A stretch of 45,276 nucleotides of DNA from an uncultured Prochlorococcus sp. (GCA_902594875.1 CACJNU010000015.1:1-45276); one strand, 5' to 3'; positions 34,591 to 45,276 are shown, counted from the stretch's first letter. Numbers and translations: made by a program. The notes: generated by a model not told the origin, from the sequence alone.

Positions 34591-36051
34591 CTATAAATCG
34601 GCAAAACCTTTTTTCTTTTTATTATTTTTTTGTTTTTTCATTGGCTTATTACCACTCATACCTCCCATTCCTGGCATTCCTCCCATTCCTGGCATTCCTC
34701 CCATTCCTGGCATTCCTCCCATGCCTGGCATTCCTCCCATTCCTGGCATTCCGCCATTAGACATTTGTTTCATAAAACCTCTCATTCTTTGAAAATCGGC
34801 TAAAACTTTATCTACATCTCTTGCTGCATAACCGCTACCTTGAGCGATTCTTTGTCTTCTTGAGGGTTGAGCGGCAAGAACTTCGGGTTTTTGTTTCTCC
34901 TCAAGAGTCATTGACGAGATCATAGATTCTATTTTTTTAAGTTGATCTTCTCCATCTTTTATCATCCCATCATCTATTTTATTCATTCCAGGAATCAATT
35001 TAATCAATCCACCAAGTGAACCCATTCTTTTAATTAATCTCATTTGCTTTACAAAATCATTAAAATCAAATGTCGCTTCTTGAAGTTTCTTTTGCATCGC
35101 TTCTGCATCAGCAAGTTCAACTTCTTTTTGTGCTTTTTCAACAAGTGTCAATACATCGCCCATGCCTAATATTCTGCTAGCCATTCTCTCTGGATGAAAT
35201 GGTTGCAATGCCTCTATTTTTTCACCTACACCTATAAATTTGATTGGTTTACCACTTATTTTTCTTATTGATAAAGCAGCTCCGCCTCTTGAGTCACCAT
35301 CCAACTTAGTTAATATTGCCCCTGTAATTCCTACTTTTTCATGAAATGATTTTGTTAAGTCTGCAGCTTCTTGCCCAATCATTGAATCAACAACAAGCAA
35401 AACCTCATCAGGATTAGAAACTTCTTTTATTCGAACCATTTCACTCATCATGGAATCATCAATTTGCAATCTTCCAGCGGTATCAATAATTATCGAATTA
35501 AAATCATTTTCACTAGCAAAATTCAATGCTTGCTTTGCTATCTCTTCTGGTTTGCTATTTTTTTCTTTAGCTGAAAAAACTTCCAAGTCATATTGACTTC
35601 CCAATGTTTTAAGCTGCTCTACAGCGGCTGGTCGATAAATATCTGCAGCAACCAAAAGAACTTTTTTATCTTTTTCCTTTAAATAAAGTCCTAATTTTCC
35701 TGTTGCAGTTGTTTTACCAGCCCCCTGTAGTCCAGCCATCAAAATGACTGTAGGTCTATTTTCATTCGCCTTTAATGGAGAATTTTCATTCCCCATAATG
35801 TTAATCAATTCTTTATTTACAACTTCAATAAACTTTTGACCTGGGTTTACACCCCTAACTACTTCTTCTCCAATTGCTTTATCCTTGACATCTGATATAA
35901 ACTCTTTTACTACAGAAAGACTAACATCTGCATCAAGAAGGGCTCTTTTTACCTCCTTCAAGGCATCGTTAATATTATTTTCACTAATTTTTGCTTCGCC
36001 TCTTAAACCCTTTACTGCGTCTTCAAAGCGTGAAGAGAGTTCATCAAACAT
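34591..36051 (-). CDS. ffh: Signal recognition particle protein Ffh (SRP54)
   Basis: This 486-residue protein has an N domain (1 to about 90), a GTPase G domain with GLQGAGKTT, DTAGRL and TKLDGD, and a methionine-rich M domain that binds SRP RNA and signal sequences. The C-terminus carries five copies of a six-residue Gly-Met-Pro-rich unit before a basic tail (KKQKNNKKKKGF). Ffh delivers nascent membrane proteins to the translocase. It follows ftn2 by 47 bp. Confidence 0.97.
   Translation of the reverse strand: MFDELSSRFEDAVKGLRGEAKISENNINDALKEVKRALLDADVSLSVVKEFISDVKDKAIGEEVVRGVNPGQKFIEVVNKELINIMGNENSPLKANENRPTVILMAGLQGAGKTTATGKLGLYLKEKDKKVLLVAADIYRPAAVEQLKTLGSQYDLEVFSAKEKNSKPEEIAKQALNFASENDFNSIIIDTAGRLQIDDSMMSEMVRIKEVSNPDEVLLVVDSMIGQEAADLTKSFHEKVGITGAILTKLDGDSRGGAALSIRKISGKPIKFIGVGEKIEALQPFHPERMASRILGMGDVLTLVEKAQKEVELADAEAMQKKLQEATFDFNDFVKQMRLIKRMGSLGGLIKLIPGMNKIDDGMIKDGEDQLKKIESMISSMTLEEKQKPEVLAAQPSRRQRIAQGSGYAARDVDKVLADFQRMRGFMKQMSNGGMPGMGGMPGMGGMPGMGGMPGMGGMPGMGGMSGNKPMKKQKNNKKKKGFADL
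34661..34750. repeat. Five 18-bp tandem repeats within ffh
   Basis: The unit CCTCCCATTCCTGGCATT occurs five times in perfect register, with a single T-to-G change in the fourth copy. It encodes the glycine/methionine/proline repeats of the Ffh tail. Nearly identical units suggest recent expansion or contraction by slippage, so copy number may vary among strains. Confidence 0.9.
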
Positions 36052-36098
36052 TTTTATAAGGTAATTTTAATTATTATAGATGATCTTGAAGTTTGTAA

Positions 36099-38204
36099 TT
36101 ACAAGCCGCTCACGAAATCAACCAACTTCCAAGATTTATTTGAAAAACCTAAAATATATTTAACTTTAAGGGGATTTAATGATGTTTCATTAACTAATTC
36201 TCCCGAATTCTTTACTAACTTCTCTAGATAATCCAATTCTACTAAAACAACTATCCGAGATGAAGTTTGCGATTCCAAATCAATCTCACGTATTTGGGAA
36301 TTAATTTCCTTATAAATTCCCTTCTTGATATCGTTCTGTCTTTCTTCGATTGTTCGATCAATCAAACCTTTACTAACAATCCTAGAAAGATTAATTTCAC
36401 TCTTTCCTGCCAAGTAATTACTTTTACTTATAAGCCATCCATTAATTAAATTCTTAACATCCTCCAAAGAAGGTGAAGGGGAATTAAGTTCTTTGAATTC
36501 ATTGGAAATAATTGAAGTAGATTTCTCAGGAATAGATTTCAATTTGATTGAAGGATTTTTACTTATTTCTTGCATAATATCTTTCTCACTTATCTTTTGA
36601 TTTTTATCTATTGCAATTAAAGATTTTTCAGTAATAGCTTCCTCCTGAATTGACTTTTTTAAATTATTTCTTAAAAATCCAATTCCAATACCAAATGCAA
36701 ATAAAATCAAAAACGCATAAATATAAATTAAGTAAGGTGACCGATTAATAATCTCTTTCTCCTTCAAGAATTCCCCAAAACTAAACTTTAATTCGGCAAT
36801 TTTTTCAATTAAAAAATTATAAAACTCTATTGGTTTTTTCTTAATGTAATCCTCATTGAACTCGTTTTCTTTGATCTCAACCTTTTCATAATCTTGTTTT
36901 ATACCACCAGGCCAAGGTAGTTTCCTTTCATCAATATTATCCAATAAATTATCAAATTCTTCAGTAGTTTTTTTTGGAGATTCCTTCTCAATCTGTTGGT
37001 TCTGAAAGTTTGATCTAATTGAAATTTTATTTGATTTCTTTTCTAATTTTTCAATAAATTCTTGAATTTCTCTATCTTCAAACCATGAATCTAAATCGAC
37101 CTCTGTTGAGTCAATGTCTCTATACCCAACTAAAACATCATTCATTAACCAATTTTTACAGAAAATACATATCGCTTCTAACTTATTTCCAGGATAACTA
37201 TTAAGCCAATCTCGTAAATTTTCATCAGAACTACTTGAAAACCTTGCAGAGGCCTGATCTACATCAGCTAAAAGCAAATCTAAACAACCAACTAGAGGCA
37301 TTGAATCAAGACCAGATAAATTTAGTTTCTTTAAAATTTTTCTCGCTTCAAATAATTTTTCTGGTTTTCTTCTAGAGAAACCAATAGCTGTTAAAGATAG
37401 AAAAGCTAAAAATCCTGCTTCTAATGATCCTCTTTTTTGTAATTCAAGAAACAAATCAATCTGTTCTTGCACTGTCAAAAATGGCTTAATTTGTTGAAAA
37501 AAAACTTCAAACTCTTGCTGATTTAAATAATCTTTATATTCAGATTTATTATTACCTTCTAAACCACCTCTTTTGATTATTAAATTTTCCAACATACTTA
37601 AGCCTTTTTTATGAGACTCTTGATCGTTTAGATCCCTACTAAGTAGATCTAGTATTCTGTAAGGAAGTAAAGCAACTAAGTCTTCTTCAAGTTCTTTTCT
37701 TATGTCTCCAAGCTTTCCCATTCTTTGAAGAAGTTGTATACCTTCATATAAAAAGTCTGCCGCGTTCGAATAGGATCTAAGCTGTTGTTCTTGAATTGCA
37801 GAATCTCTTGCTGTTAAAGCAGCCAATAATGTTAAATCAGCTTCTCTACTACTTCCTAAAGCTGGAGTTTGTGGGGGTTGCAATGCTTTTCTCGTAATTT
37901 TGAAAGCTTCTTTTGGTGAACCTGATTCCCAAAGAAGTATTAATCCTGCTACTTCTCTATTTGAGGAAAAATCCAATCCAGAATTCCCATTTAATAACAA
38001 ATTTTCGTACTCTCTTCTGCTTTCTGGATCTGTAAGTAGATCTGCAGTGAGGCGAAGCAGCTCAGATCTTTGGGTTAAAACTTCATAAGTAAAACCTTCA
38101 TCAGGTGTTTTATCTAACCGCAATTGAAACGCCCTTAAGATTTCCTCAGAAGTTGCAGAGGGGCTTACGCCAATTAAACGAAAATGGTCTAAAGGAAGTT
38201 CCAA
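36099..38204 (-). CDS. ftn2: ARC6-like cell division protein Ftn2/ZipN
   Basis: This 701-residue protein has an N-terminal J-like domain (FRLIGVSPSATSEEILRAF), a long helical repeat region, one membrane segment at about 488-512 (SPYLIYIYAFLILFAFGIG) and a C-terminal IMS-like domain (from about 585). This order matches cyanobacterial Ftn2/ZipN and plant ARC6, which tether FtsZ to the membrane during division. Length is normal. It is divergent from pdhA and begins the minus-strand gene series ending at BI-1. Confidence 0.9.
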   Translation of the reverse strand: MELPLDHFRLIGVSPSATSEEILRAFQLRLDKTPDEGFTYEVLTQRSELLRLTADLLTDPESRREYENLLLNGNSGLDFSSNREVAGLILLWESGSPKEAFKITRKALQPPQTPALGSSREADLTLLAALTARDSAIQEQQLRSYSNAADFLYEGIQLLQRMGKLGDIRKELEEDLVALLPYRILDLLSRDLNDQESHKKGLSMLENLIIKRGGLEGNNKSEYKDYLNQQEFEVFFQQIKPFLTVQEQIDLFLELQKRGSLEAGFLAFLSLTAIGFSRRKPEKLFEARKILKKLNLSGLDSMPLVGCLDLLLADVDQASARFSSSSDENLRDWLNSYPGNKLEAICIFCKNWLMNDVLVGYRDIDSTEVDLDSWFEDREIQEFIEKLEKKSNKISIRSNFQNQQIEKESPKKTTEEFDNLLDNIDERKLPWPGGIKQDYEKVEIKENEFNEDYIKKKPIEFYNFLIEKIAELKFSFGEFLKEKEIINRSPYLIYIYAFLILFAFGIGIGFLRNNLKKSIQEEAITEKSLIAIDKNQKISEKDIMQEISKNPSIKLKSIPEKSTSIISNEFKELNSPSPSLEDVKNLINGWLISKSNYLAGKSEINLSRIVSKGLIDRTIEERQNDIKKGIYKEINSQIREIDLESQTSSRIVVLVELDYLEKLVKNSGELVNETSLNPLKVKYILGFSNKSWKLVDFVSGL

Positions 38205-38353
38205 ACAAATATCCTATTGAAAAATTCTTAGACAAATTTTATCAAGTTAAAAATTTTTTTCACAAGGTCTTACAGAGTTATTAAAAAAAATCATGAAAAT
38301 CGCCTTTCACACCTTAGAATGTTAACAAATCAAAACTTCGTTAAGGTATTTTC

Positions 38354-39391
38354 TTGGAAACACACGTAGAGAGAATCTCAAATCTTCAAGACATAAAAAA
38401 AGCCGAATTAGATCGAGAAACCGGATTATTTCTTTATGAAGACATGACGCTTGGCCGTAGGTTTGAAGATAAGTGTGCAGAAATGTATTACAGGGGGAAA
38501 ATGTTTGGTTTCGTACATCTATATAACGGTCAAGAGGCTATAAGCACGGGAGTAATTGGTGCCATGAAAAAAAAACATGATTGGTTTTGTAGTACTTATC
38601 GTGATCATGTTCATGCACTAAGTGCGGGGGTCCCCTCATTTGAAGTGATGAGTGAACTTTTTGGTAAAGCTACAGGTTGTAGCAAAGGCCGAGGGGGGTC
38701 CATGCATTTATTTTCAAGAGAACATCACTTACTAGGAGGATACGCATTTATTGGAGAAGGAATTCCAGTTGCCTTAGGGGCAGCCTTTTCAAGTAAATAC
38801 AAAAAGGAAGTTGCTGGTAATAGTAATAGTGATGCTGTAACTGCAGCATTCTTTGGGGATGGGACTTGCAATAATGGGCAGTTTTTTGAATGTTTAAATA
38901 TGGCCCAGCTATGGAAATTACCTATAATTTTTGTTGTTGAAAATAATAAATGGGCTATTGGTATGGCTCACGATAGAGCTACTAGTAATCCTGAAATCTG
39001 GAGAAAAGCGTCTGCTTTTGGCATGCACGGCGAGGAAGTTGATGGAATGGATGTATTAGCAGTTAGAGGAGCAGCACAAAGAGCAATTGAGCGCGCTAGA
39101 GCAGGAGAAGGTCCCACACTTTTAGAATGTTTGACTTATAGATACAGAGGACATTCTCTTGCAGATCCAGATGAATTAAGGTCTGAAAAAGAGAAAGAGT
39201 TTTGGGGGAAAAGAGATCCTATTAAGAAATTAGCCAAAGAAATTATTGACGGTAAATTTGCAACAGAAGAAGAATTAAAAATTATTGAAAAGAAAATTGA
39301 TGCAGAGATATCAGATTCAGTTAAAAATGCTATTGAAGCTCCCGAACCCCCATCAGAAGAATTAACCAAATATATTTGGGCAGAAGATTAG
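38354..39391 (+). CDS. pdhA: Pyruvate dehydrogenase E1 component, alpha subunit
   Basis: This 345-residue protein has the TPP-binding motif [20 protein letters not shown] followed by [10 protein letters not shown], the phosphorylation-loop-like region ([15 protein letters not shown]), and an N-terminal [11 protein letters not shown] segment. With the beta subunit it decarboxylates pyruvate to feed acetyl-CoA synthesis. The start appears to be TTG (LETHVERIS), since an in-frame stop lies four codons upstream. Its stop codon is one base away from the convergent sigma-factor gene. Confidence 0.95.
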   Translation: METHVERISNLQDIKKAELDRETGLFLYEDMTLGRRFEDKCAEMYYRGKMFGFVHLYNGQEAISTGVIGAMKKKHDWFCSTYRDHVHALSAGVPSFEVMSELFGKATGCSKGRGGSMHLFSREHHLLGGYAFIGEGIPVALGAAFSSKYKKEVAGNSNSDAVTAAFFGDGTCNNGQFFECLNMAQLWKLPIIFVVENNKWAIGMAHDRATSNPEIWRKASAFGMHGEEVDGMDVLAVRGAAQRAIERARAGEGPTLLECLTYRYRGHSLADPDELRSEKEKEFWGKRDPIKKLAKEIIDGKFATEEELKIIEKKIDAEISDSVKNAIEAPEPPSEELTKYIWAED

Positions 39392-39392
39392 A

Positions 39393-40334
39393 TTAAATAC
39401 CGCTAGGTAATTTTCTGGTTAAATTCCTTAATTTTCTTAATGCCTTAAGTTCAACTTGTCTTACTCTTTCTCTGGAAACTTCTAATAATCTTCCAATTTC
39501 AGCAAGTGTGTGCCTCTCATTTGCATCAAGTCCAAATCTTAATTTGAGAACATGTTGTTCTTGCTCGCTTAAATGACTTAACCATTTACCAAGTTGTTCC
39601 TGATGCATTTTTTGTTCAACTTGTTCTAAAGGTTCTTCATTATTACTATCAGCAATTAAATCACCTAAAAAGCTTCTGCCGTCATCGCCATTTACTGGAG
39701 CATCTAAACTACTTGTCGATAAGGCTTGTCTCAAAACTGAATCCAATTCTTCTACATCAATTTCCATCGCCTCTGCAATTTCAATCCTGCTGGGCATAGC
39801 ACCAAGTTTATGAGCCAAATCTCTACTAACTTTCCTAATAGAAGCTAACCTTTCACTTAAGTGAACAGGCAAACGGATTGTTCTTGATTGACATGCAATT
39901 GCTCTTGTCATACTTTGTCTAATCCACCAAAAAGCGTAAGTAGAAAACTTATATCCCCTTGTCGGATCAAATTTTTCAACAGCCCTCTCTAACCCAAGAG
40001 AACCTTCTTGTACTAAATCGAGAAGTTCTAGTCCTTTACCTTGATATTTTTTTGCAACACTGACAACTAATCTTAAATTAGCTTTCATCATTCTCTCTTT
40101 AGCTCTTCGACCAATTTTTATTGTTCTTTTTTGCTGAGTTGTAAATTCGTTAGTCTTTTCATTTAAAAGGCCATCTTCTGTAAGAATCATCATTTTCTGG
40201 ACCTGATTACCCAATTCAATCTCTTCAGCAGGGGTTAATAAAGGAACCCTACCGATGTTCTGCAAATACCAGCTGATAGGATCATTACTTCTCCTTTTTG
40301 GCGGTTCTGCTTGTGTTGGTAATGATGTGACCAT
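39393..40334 (-). CDS. Group 2 RNA polymerase sigma factor (RpoD-like)
   Basis: This 313-residue sigma-70 protein has region 1.2 (DPISWYLQNIGRVPLL), region 2.1-2.4 (NLRLVVSVAKKYQG, DLVQEGSLGL, FSTYAFWWIRQSM), region 3, and region 4.2 (HTLAEIGRLLEVSRERVRQVE). It lacks the long acidic region 1.1 of the principal sigma, which places it with the non-essential group 2 factors (SigB/C/D type) that respond to light, stress or growth phase. Which member cannot be told. It lies 140 bp after the nnrE-nnrD stop. Confidence 0.93.
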   Translation of the reverse strand: MVTSLPTQAEPPKRRSNDPISWYLQNIGRVPLLTPAEEIELGNQVQKMMILTEDGLLNEKTNEFTTQQKRTIKIGRRAKERMMKANLRLVVSVAKKYQGKGLELLDLVQEGSLGLERAVEKFDPTRGYKFSTYAFWWIRQSMTRAIACQSRTIRLPVHLSERLASIRKVSRDLAHKLGAMPSRIEIAEAMEIDVEELDSVLRQALSTSSLDAPVNGDDGRSFLGDLIADSNNEEPLEQVEQKMHQEQLGKWLSHLSEQEQHVLKLRFGLDANERHTLAEIGRLLEVSRERVRQVELKALRKLRNLTRKLPSGI

Positions 40335-40474
40335 ATTTTTACCTAATTTAGGTAATAAAACTCTCTTACATTTTTAAAGAAATAGCCAAATATTTAATGC
40401 GCGCTTCAGATTTCAAGTAATATTTGTACACTTTTGTGTTTAAAACTATAAATAACTCTCTTAAATTGTTTCTT

Positions 40475-42040
40475 TCAAGATATTTGTCTCACTTTTATAT
40501 TTCTCATTAATTTTGACATTTCATCACCAATAGCAGAAGCATTTGACCCACTTTTGCACTTCGATGCAGCAAATGAATGCAAAAGTACATATTTAACAAA
40601 AAAATCTGTTGATATATTTCTACACAAGGTTAAATCAATCGCAGAACTACCAGCTACAAAACCAGATAAAAGATCTCCCAATCCAGCTCGAGCTGTCTGA
40701 GAATCGGTTCCAAAAAGTTGCCATACTTTTTTATTATCCGCAACTATGCTGTTGGCTCCTTTTAACAAAATACTTATATTGAATTCTTTTGCCGCTTCAT
40801 AAGCAAGCCCAACATTGGTCTTAGAGTTAATCTTAGGAAATAATCTTCCAAATTCTTTGCTATGTGGTGTAATCCATGTCTTAAACTTTCTCTCTAAAAA
40901 GAAATTTGCCCCCAACTTAGATTCCGAAATTCTATTAAGTGCATCTGCATCCAAGATCAATAATCCTCCAAAATCCATAAGATAGTCTTTTGATTTTTGC
41001 CAATCATCCTTATCAATTCCTATTCCTGGACCGACAGCTAATGAATCAAATTCACTTAAATCAATATTCCTTAATGCACTAAATAAAGATGCATCCCCAT
41101 TTTGGTTAGATTGCATAGTTTCTTTTAAAACTATTTCTGGGGCAACTTGCCAAATAGATTCAGCAACTATCCCAGGAAGGACCGCAGAGATAAAGCCTGC
41201 TCCACTTGATATAGCCCCTTTTAATGCCAAGTATGCTGCACCAGGATATTTTTCACTTCCGGCTATTAGTAATGTCCTACCTCTTTGATATTTGTTGTAA
41301 TTTTTTGGTAAAGCAGGTAAATCAATATCTTTTATATCTTTGTAAGTAACCTTAAAAATCTTTTTATCAACTTTGGACAGTTTACTAGTAGGCATCCCAA
41401 CATCTATATGGTGCAATTCTCCAATAAAAGGCAAAGCAGAATCTTGGGTCAACCCAATCTTATAAAGACCAATGGCCAGGGTATAATCTGCCTTTACTGC
41501 GTTATCTAAAAAAGGCTTTCCATTATCAGGACATAATCCCGTTGGAATATCAATACTTATTACCTTTCCATATTTTTTATGAAATTTTTTATTAAACAGT
41601 TTAATTAATTTATCATCAACTTTTCTTTTTTGATTATTACCAAAAACCGCATCAATCCAAAGCTCTTTCCCATTTGCATCAGGAGGCTCTACTAATTTTG
41701 TGACACCAATAGATGTAAGATAATTAAGGTGGTTATTTGTTAATGTTTTTTTTATCGGGAATGGACACCATACCTGAACATAAAAACCTCTCAAAAAAAG
41801 TTCTCTAGCTATTACTGCACCATCCCCGCCATTATGCCCAGGACCTATAAAAACAGTTATTCCATGCTTTAGAAGAGGTTTCTTTTTTAAGAGCCATCTA
41901 CTAATTTGGATACCAGCTTTTTCCATCAATGCTTCTTGTGGCATTCCATCAGAAAACATTTCTTTCTCTAATATCAACATTTGCTTTGAATCAACAATTA
42001 AATGTTCAGAGTCAATTGTTGGCCATACAATTTCATTCAT
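40475..42040 (-). CDS. nnrE-nnrD: Bifunctional NAD(P)H-hydrate epimerase / ADP-dependent dehydratase
   Basis: This 521-residue fusion has an N-terminal YjeF_N domain (EALMEKAGIQIS, GPGHNGGDG) and a C-terminal ribokinase-like domain (KYQRGRTLLIAGSEKYPGAAYLAL, KGANSIV, ARAGLGDLLSG). It repairs damaged NAD(P)H: the first part epimerises the hydrate and the second dehydrates it with ADP. The usual GTGD anion-hole motif reads GLGD, with the catalytic aspartate kept. It is divergent from mnmA across 46 bp. Confidence 0.92.
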   Translation of the reverse strand: MNEIVWPTIDSEHLIVDSKQMLILEKEMFSDGMPQEALMEKAGIQISRWLLKKKPLLKHGITVFIGPGHNGGDGAVIARELFLRGFYVQVWCPFPIKKTLTNNHLNYLTSIGVTKLVEPPDANGKELWIDAVFGNNQKRKVDDKLIKLFNKKFHKKYGKVISIDIPTGLCPDNGKPFLDNAVKADYTLAIGLYKIGLTQDSALPFIGELHHIDVGMPTSKLSKVDKKIFKVTYKDIKDIDLPALPKNYNKYQRGRTLLIAGSEKYPGAAYLALKGAISSGAGFISAVLPGIVAESIWQVAPEIVLKETMQSNQNGDASLFSALRNIDLSEFDSLAVGPGIGIDKDDWQKSKDYLMDFGGLLILDADALNRISESKLGANFFLERKFKTWITPHSKEFGRLFPKINSKTNVGLAYEAAKEFNISILLKGANSIVADNKKVWQLFGTDSQTARAGLGDLLSGFVAGSSAIDLTLCRNISTDFFVKYVLLHSFAASKCKSGSNASAIGDEMSKLMRNIKVRQIS

Positions 42041-42086
42041 AATGAGTACAAAGCAATTGAAGTACTGTTCAAAAATTTAAACTTCC

Positions 42087-43244
42087 ATGTTAAAGATACA
42101 AAAGGATAAAAAATTAGAGAACTTTTTTTCTTCTAATAATAAAACTAAAAAGAAGAAAAATATTATTGTAGGTCTTTCTGGTGGAGTAGATAGTTCCCTT
42201 TCAGCTGCCCTTCTTGTAGAAAGAGGCTGGAATGTTGAGGGACTAACTCTTTGGCTAATGAAAGGACAAGGCTCCTGTTGCTCTGAAGGATTAGTAGATG
42301 CTGCTGGCCTTTGTGAAGATTTGGGAATTAACCATAAAATAATAGACTCAAGAGAAATTTTCGAAAGAGAGGTAATTAAAAAAACTACTGAAAGCTATGA
42401 GAAAGGATTCACTCCTCTTCCATGTTCAATGTGCAACAAGAATGTGAAGTTTGAAGAGATGCTGAATTACGCAATAAGCAAAAAAGACTTTACTCATATT
42501 GCGACCGGACATTACGCAAGGATAAATAAATCACCTTATGCTAAAACACTTGATTGCAAAAGCCTTGTATTTAAGGAATTCCTTCTTCTTAGAGGTGCTG
42601 ACGAAAACAAAGACCAAAGTTATTTTCTTTATTCTCTTTCTCAAGAAGTACTAAGCAGATTAGAATTTCCTCTTGGTGAAATGAAAAAAGAAGAAACAAG
42701 AAGGGAAGCCCTCAGATTAGGCCTTAGAACTGCTCAAAAACCAGAAAGTCAAGATTTATGTTTAGTTGAACATTATGGATCAATGCAGATATTTATCGAC
42801 AAACACATAGAACCCAAAGAAGGAGAAATTGTGCATGTAAATGGGAAAGTCCTTGGAAAGCACAATGGAATTCAGCACTTTACGGTAGGTCAGAGAAAAG
42901 GGTTGGGCATCGCTTGGCCAGAACCTCTATATGTAAAAAGTTTAGACAGGGTAAAAAACATTGTTTATGTAGCAGATAAAAGTGATCTATTTAATAAAGA
43001 AGCAATAATTAGTGAGGTTAACTGGGTTTCAATCGAAGCACCTGAGCAAGAGATAGAAGTAGAAGCACAAATCAGATATAGAAGTAATCCAGTAAAAGGT
43101 ACATTAATCCCTTTGAAAAATTTAGATAATACAACTACAACATTTAAATTAATTTTTCAAGAAAGTCAAAGTTCGGTAACGCCGGGACAAGCTGCAGTTT
43201 TTTATAAAGGAGAAATTTTATTAGGTGGTGGATTAATTAGTTAA
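42087..43244 (+). CDS. mnmA: tRNA-specific 2-thiouridylase MnmA
   Basis: This 385-residue protein has the PP-loop GLSGGVDSS, catalytic cysteine regions [14 protein letters not shown] and SQDLCLVEH, and a C-terminal beta-barrel (VGQRKGLGI). It thiolates U34 of tRNAs for Lys, Glu and Gln. The first 28 residues are a basic, low-complexity extension before the PP-loop domain. It overlaps the convergent lnt gene by 8 bp. Confidence 0.95.
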   Translation: MLKIQKDKKLENFFSSNNKTKKKKNIIVGLSGGVDSSLSAALLVERGWNVEGLTLWLMKGQGSCCSEGLVDAAGLCEDLGINHKIIDSREIFEREVIKKTTESYEKGFTPLPCSMCNKNVKFEEMLNYAISKKDFTHIATGHYARINKSPYAKTLDCKSLVFKEFLLLRGADENKDQSYFLYSLSQEVLSRLEFPLGEMKKEETRREALRLGLRTAQKPESQDLCLVEHYGSMQIFIDKHIEPKEGEIVHVNGKVLGKHNGIQHFTVGQRKGLGIAWPEPLYVKSLDRVKNIVYVADKSDLFNKEAIISEVNWVSIEAPEQEIEVEAQIRYRSNPVKGTLIPLKNLDNTTTTFKLIFQESQSSVTPGQAAVFYKGEILLGGGLIS

Positions 43245-44724
43245 TTTTCCAAAAGAAATTTAATCCCATAAATAATATAAACAAAAACAAAATAGGTTTA
43301 TCTCCAAATTTTGTATAGAAAGTCTTTTCGGATGAAAAATTGGGGAACACTATTTCATTTTGCTCAACATCATAATCTAAAAGTTTAATTATTTTTCCAT
43401 CATCTTGAACTAAGCCCGAAGGGCCGGTATTTGATACTAGTAAATTATTTTTCTTATTTTCAATACTTCTTAATCTAGCCGAAGATAAGAATTGATTATA
43501 AAGCTTAGCTGGATATGGATCTAAATTTGCTGCAGTTATTATTAGTTTTGCACCGCTATTAATAGCCTTTCTTATTTCTAGTCCATCACTAATTTCGTAA
43601 CATATAACTACTGCTAGTGGGGGTGTAAATTTAGAATCAAAAAATCTTGAATCAAAGCCTGGTTGAATTCCTCCTACTGCAGATAGTCCACTTGAAAAAC
43701 TATCTAGAAATCTAGGTATTTTTTCACCTATTGGAACAAGTCTATTTTTATCTATAAATGAGGTAAAAGATTTATCTCCAATTTGAAATCCGAGTAAAGA
43801 ACTTCTTAACTCATAATTTGAATTTCTAAAACCTCCTGACAAGGTATTAACCTTAACGCCTTTAGAAAAATAAAAATTATTAGGTAGAGTTCCTTCAGGA
43901 GCAACAAGAAATTTCGCTTTATTTGATAAAGCATATTTTTGAGCGATAGATAGCTTTTCTTCAATAAATTCATCTTTTATTTTTAATTTTTCTCTTGTTG
44001 GTATATTAGTTTGCCAAATAGCTACTGGATATTCATAATTTCTTTTTATTGGAGTTGTTAAACCTCCAAATAAATGTAAGAAAATTAAAACCAAAAGTCC
44101 TAAAAGAAATATTTTTTTAAAGTAAAGTTTTCTTTCCCATCTACCTTGAATATAAAAAATCCAAAATCCAATCAATATTTGTAATCCACATAAACCACTT
44201 GCACCAATCCATCTTGCTAAACCAGCAAGATAAATATCACCTGGGATTAGACTCTCTCCTAAACCTATCCAAAAAAAAGGTGTTTGAGAAAGTATCAATT
44301 CACCAATTCCCCAAGTCAAAGACAAAAAAAATACTTTTACTGTTAAAGATAATATTTCCATTTTGAAAACATCCTCTTTCCGGAGAATAATTTCAACTAA
44401 CAATCCCCATAAATAAACTAATATCCCACCCAAAAAAGCGCAAAATAATAATATTGAAATGGCAATAATTAAACTTGCAAGCCATGAAAACCCAAGCCAT
44501 GTCAATGGATGAAGATCATAAAGCCAAGAATGACTTATCAAGATAAAGAAAAAACCCCAACAAAAATTTGCTATTCTCCTTTCACTTCCCTTCCATAAAA
44601 TAAATAATGATATCGGCATAAAAATCAGCCAAAAATGAGTTGAAACTGAAATTCCTCCTAAAATCCCTCCTAAACAAGGGTAAAAATATTGTCTTAAACT
44701 TTTAATTTGAGTTGGGATTAACAA
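43237..44724 (-). CDS. lnt: Apolipoprotein N-acyltransferase
   Basis: This 495-residue protein has about six to seven membrane segments followed by a nitrilase-like domain. The catalytic triad is visible as Glu in APEGTLP, Lys in GEKIP and Cys in VICYEISDG. Lnt adds the third acyl chain to lipoproteins on the periplasmic side of the membrane. Length is normal. It is convergent with mnmA and divergent from the FKBP gene. Confidence 0.92.
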   Translation of the reverse strand: MLIPTQIKSLRQYFYPCLGGILGGISVSTHFWLIFMPISLFILWKGSERRIANFCWGFFFILISHSWLYDLHPLTWLGFSWLASLIIAISILLFCAFLGGILVYLWGLLVEIILRKEDVFKMEILSLTVKVFFLSLTWGIGELILSQTPFFWIGLGESLIPGDIYLAGLARWIGASGLCGLQILIGFWIFYIQGRWERKLYFKKIFLLGLLVLIFLHLFGGLTTPIKRNYEYPVAIWQTNIPTREKLKIKDEFIEEKLSIAQKYALSNKAKFLVAPEGTLPNNFYFSKGVKVNTLSGGFRNSNYELRSSLLGFQIGDKSFTSFIDKNRLVPIGEKIPRFLDSFSSGLSAVGGIQPGFDSRFFDSKFTPPLAVVICYEISDGLEIRKAINSGAKLIITAANLDPYPAKLYNQFLSSARLRSIENKKNNLLVSNTGPSGLVQDDGKIIKLLDYDVEQNEIVFPNFSSEKTFYTKFGDKPILFLFILFMGLNFFWKIN

Positions 44725-44810
44725 TCTAAAATTACGAAATTAAATTTATAATCACCCATTTATTGTACCTTCATTCTGTAAACTAAGTTTTAGTAACTTT
44801 CAAAATTTAA

Positions 44811-45276
44811 GTGAAAGAAGTCTTTATCAGTTTTGCAGTTTTTGTTTTTTGCGTTTCATTAACTCTTTTCAGTCAATTTAATTCACCTCAAGTTGTTAAT
44901 GCTGCTGAATCAGAAACTCAGTCAGTTCAGAGAACACCTGTTTCAAAGTCATCAAATGTCTCAAATAATAATTTATTTGAACTAGACCCATCAGATCCAA
45001 ATCCTATACTTTTCGCTATGGCAGAAGAAACACCATCAGACAACAATTCAAGGACTACAGAAAGTGGTCTAATTATTGCAGATATCGTAAAGGGGGAAGG
45101 AGATGAAGCTAGTGCTGGGCAAACAGTTACTGTAAATTACACAGGAACACTAGAAGACGGGACACAATTTGATACCAGTATCGGCAGAGCTCCATTCAGC
45201 TTTCCCTTGGGTGCTGGACGAGTAATAAAAGGTTGGGATGAAGGTGTAGCAGGCATGAAAGTTGGAGGCAAAAGAA
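44811..45276 (+). CDS. Secreted FKBP-type peptidyl-prolyl isomerase, 3' partial
   Basis: The frame begins at GTG and runs off the window end, giving about 155 visible codons. A hydrophobic signal sequence ([18 protein letters not shown]) ends near VVNAAES, then a low-complexity Ser/Thr/Asn linker leads into an FKBP domain ([41 protein letters not shown]). It should isomerise proline bonds and aid folding in the periplasm or thylakoid lumen. Confidence 0.92.
   Translation, partial: MKEVFISFAVFVFCVSLTLFSQFNSPQVVNAAESETQSVQRTPVSKSSNVSNNNLFELDPSDPNPILFAMAEETPSDNNSRTTESGLIIADIVKGEGDEASAGQTVTVNYTGTLEDGTQFDTSIGRAPFSFPLGAGRVIKGWDEGVAGMKVGGKR

Noticed and set aside
1..45276. CRISPR array, transposon, prophage or defence operon
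   Set aside because: No direct-repeat arrays, transposase or integrase motifs, phage structural genes, or nuclease/toxin pairs were seen on either strand.

Overview
The window looks like a chromosome segment from a high-light-adapted Prochlorococcus. The evidence is strong AT bias, densely packed genes with frequent TTG and GTG starts, and a set of typical picocyanobacterial genes (ARC6/Ftn2, DUF3122, DUF3611, CobL, a TIGR03792-type protein, a group 2 sigma factor). This assignment comes from gene content and has not been tested by alignment.

Region 1 (about 1-12.9 kb) is a cell-surface glycan island. It opens with the 3' part of a NeuB-type nonulosonate synthase, a HAD phosphatase and an extended SDR. 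It then holds two GtrB-type polyprenyl-phosphate glycosyltransferases, two GtrA-type small membrane proteins, two large multi-pass membrane proteins that could be GT-C transferases, a pair of SDRs resembling CDP-paratose/abequose synthase and CDP-paratose 2-epimerase (RfbE), and an unusual protein with a C-terminal Rieske cluster. Together these suggest synthesis of a nonulosonic acid and a dideoxyhexose, and lipid-linked side-branch decoration of the O-antigen.

Region 2 (12.9-14.0 kb) is a decayed boundary. It has tRNA-Ala(GGC), a secreted-protein pseudogene with an in-frame stop, and short coding remnants. ManC (GDP-mannose supply) follows.

Region 3 (15.6-45.3 kb) is conserved housekeeping DNA: lexA with two likely LexA boxes at its start, argF, ftsH, ribD, a DUF3122 gene, cobL, nadK, pheS, surE, a DUF3611 gene, ribF, thiE, thiS, two very small genes, larB, a TIGR03792-type gene, an in-frame trmD-ispF fusion, era, a conserved hypothetical, a Bax-inhibitor-1 gene, phoH, rpsP, ffh, ftn2, pdhA, a group 2 sigma factor, nnrE-nnrD, mnmA, lnt, and the 5' part of a secreted FKBP peptidyl-prolyl isomerase. 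Apparent minus-strand operons are era/trmD-ispF/TIGR03792/larB (4-bp or abutting junctions) and ftn2/ffh/rpsP/phoH/BI-1, which ends at a clear hairpin terminator.

No CRISPR array, transposase, integrase, phage module or recognisable defence operon is visible. The best candidates for something under-described are the Rieske protein with apparently reversed domain order, the two Gtr-like decoration sets, and the TrmD-IspF fusion.
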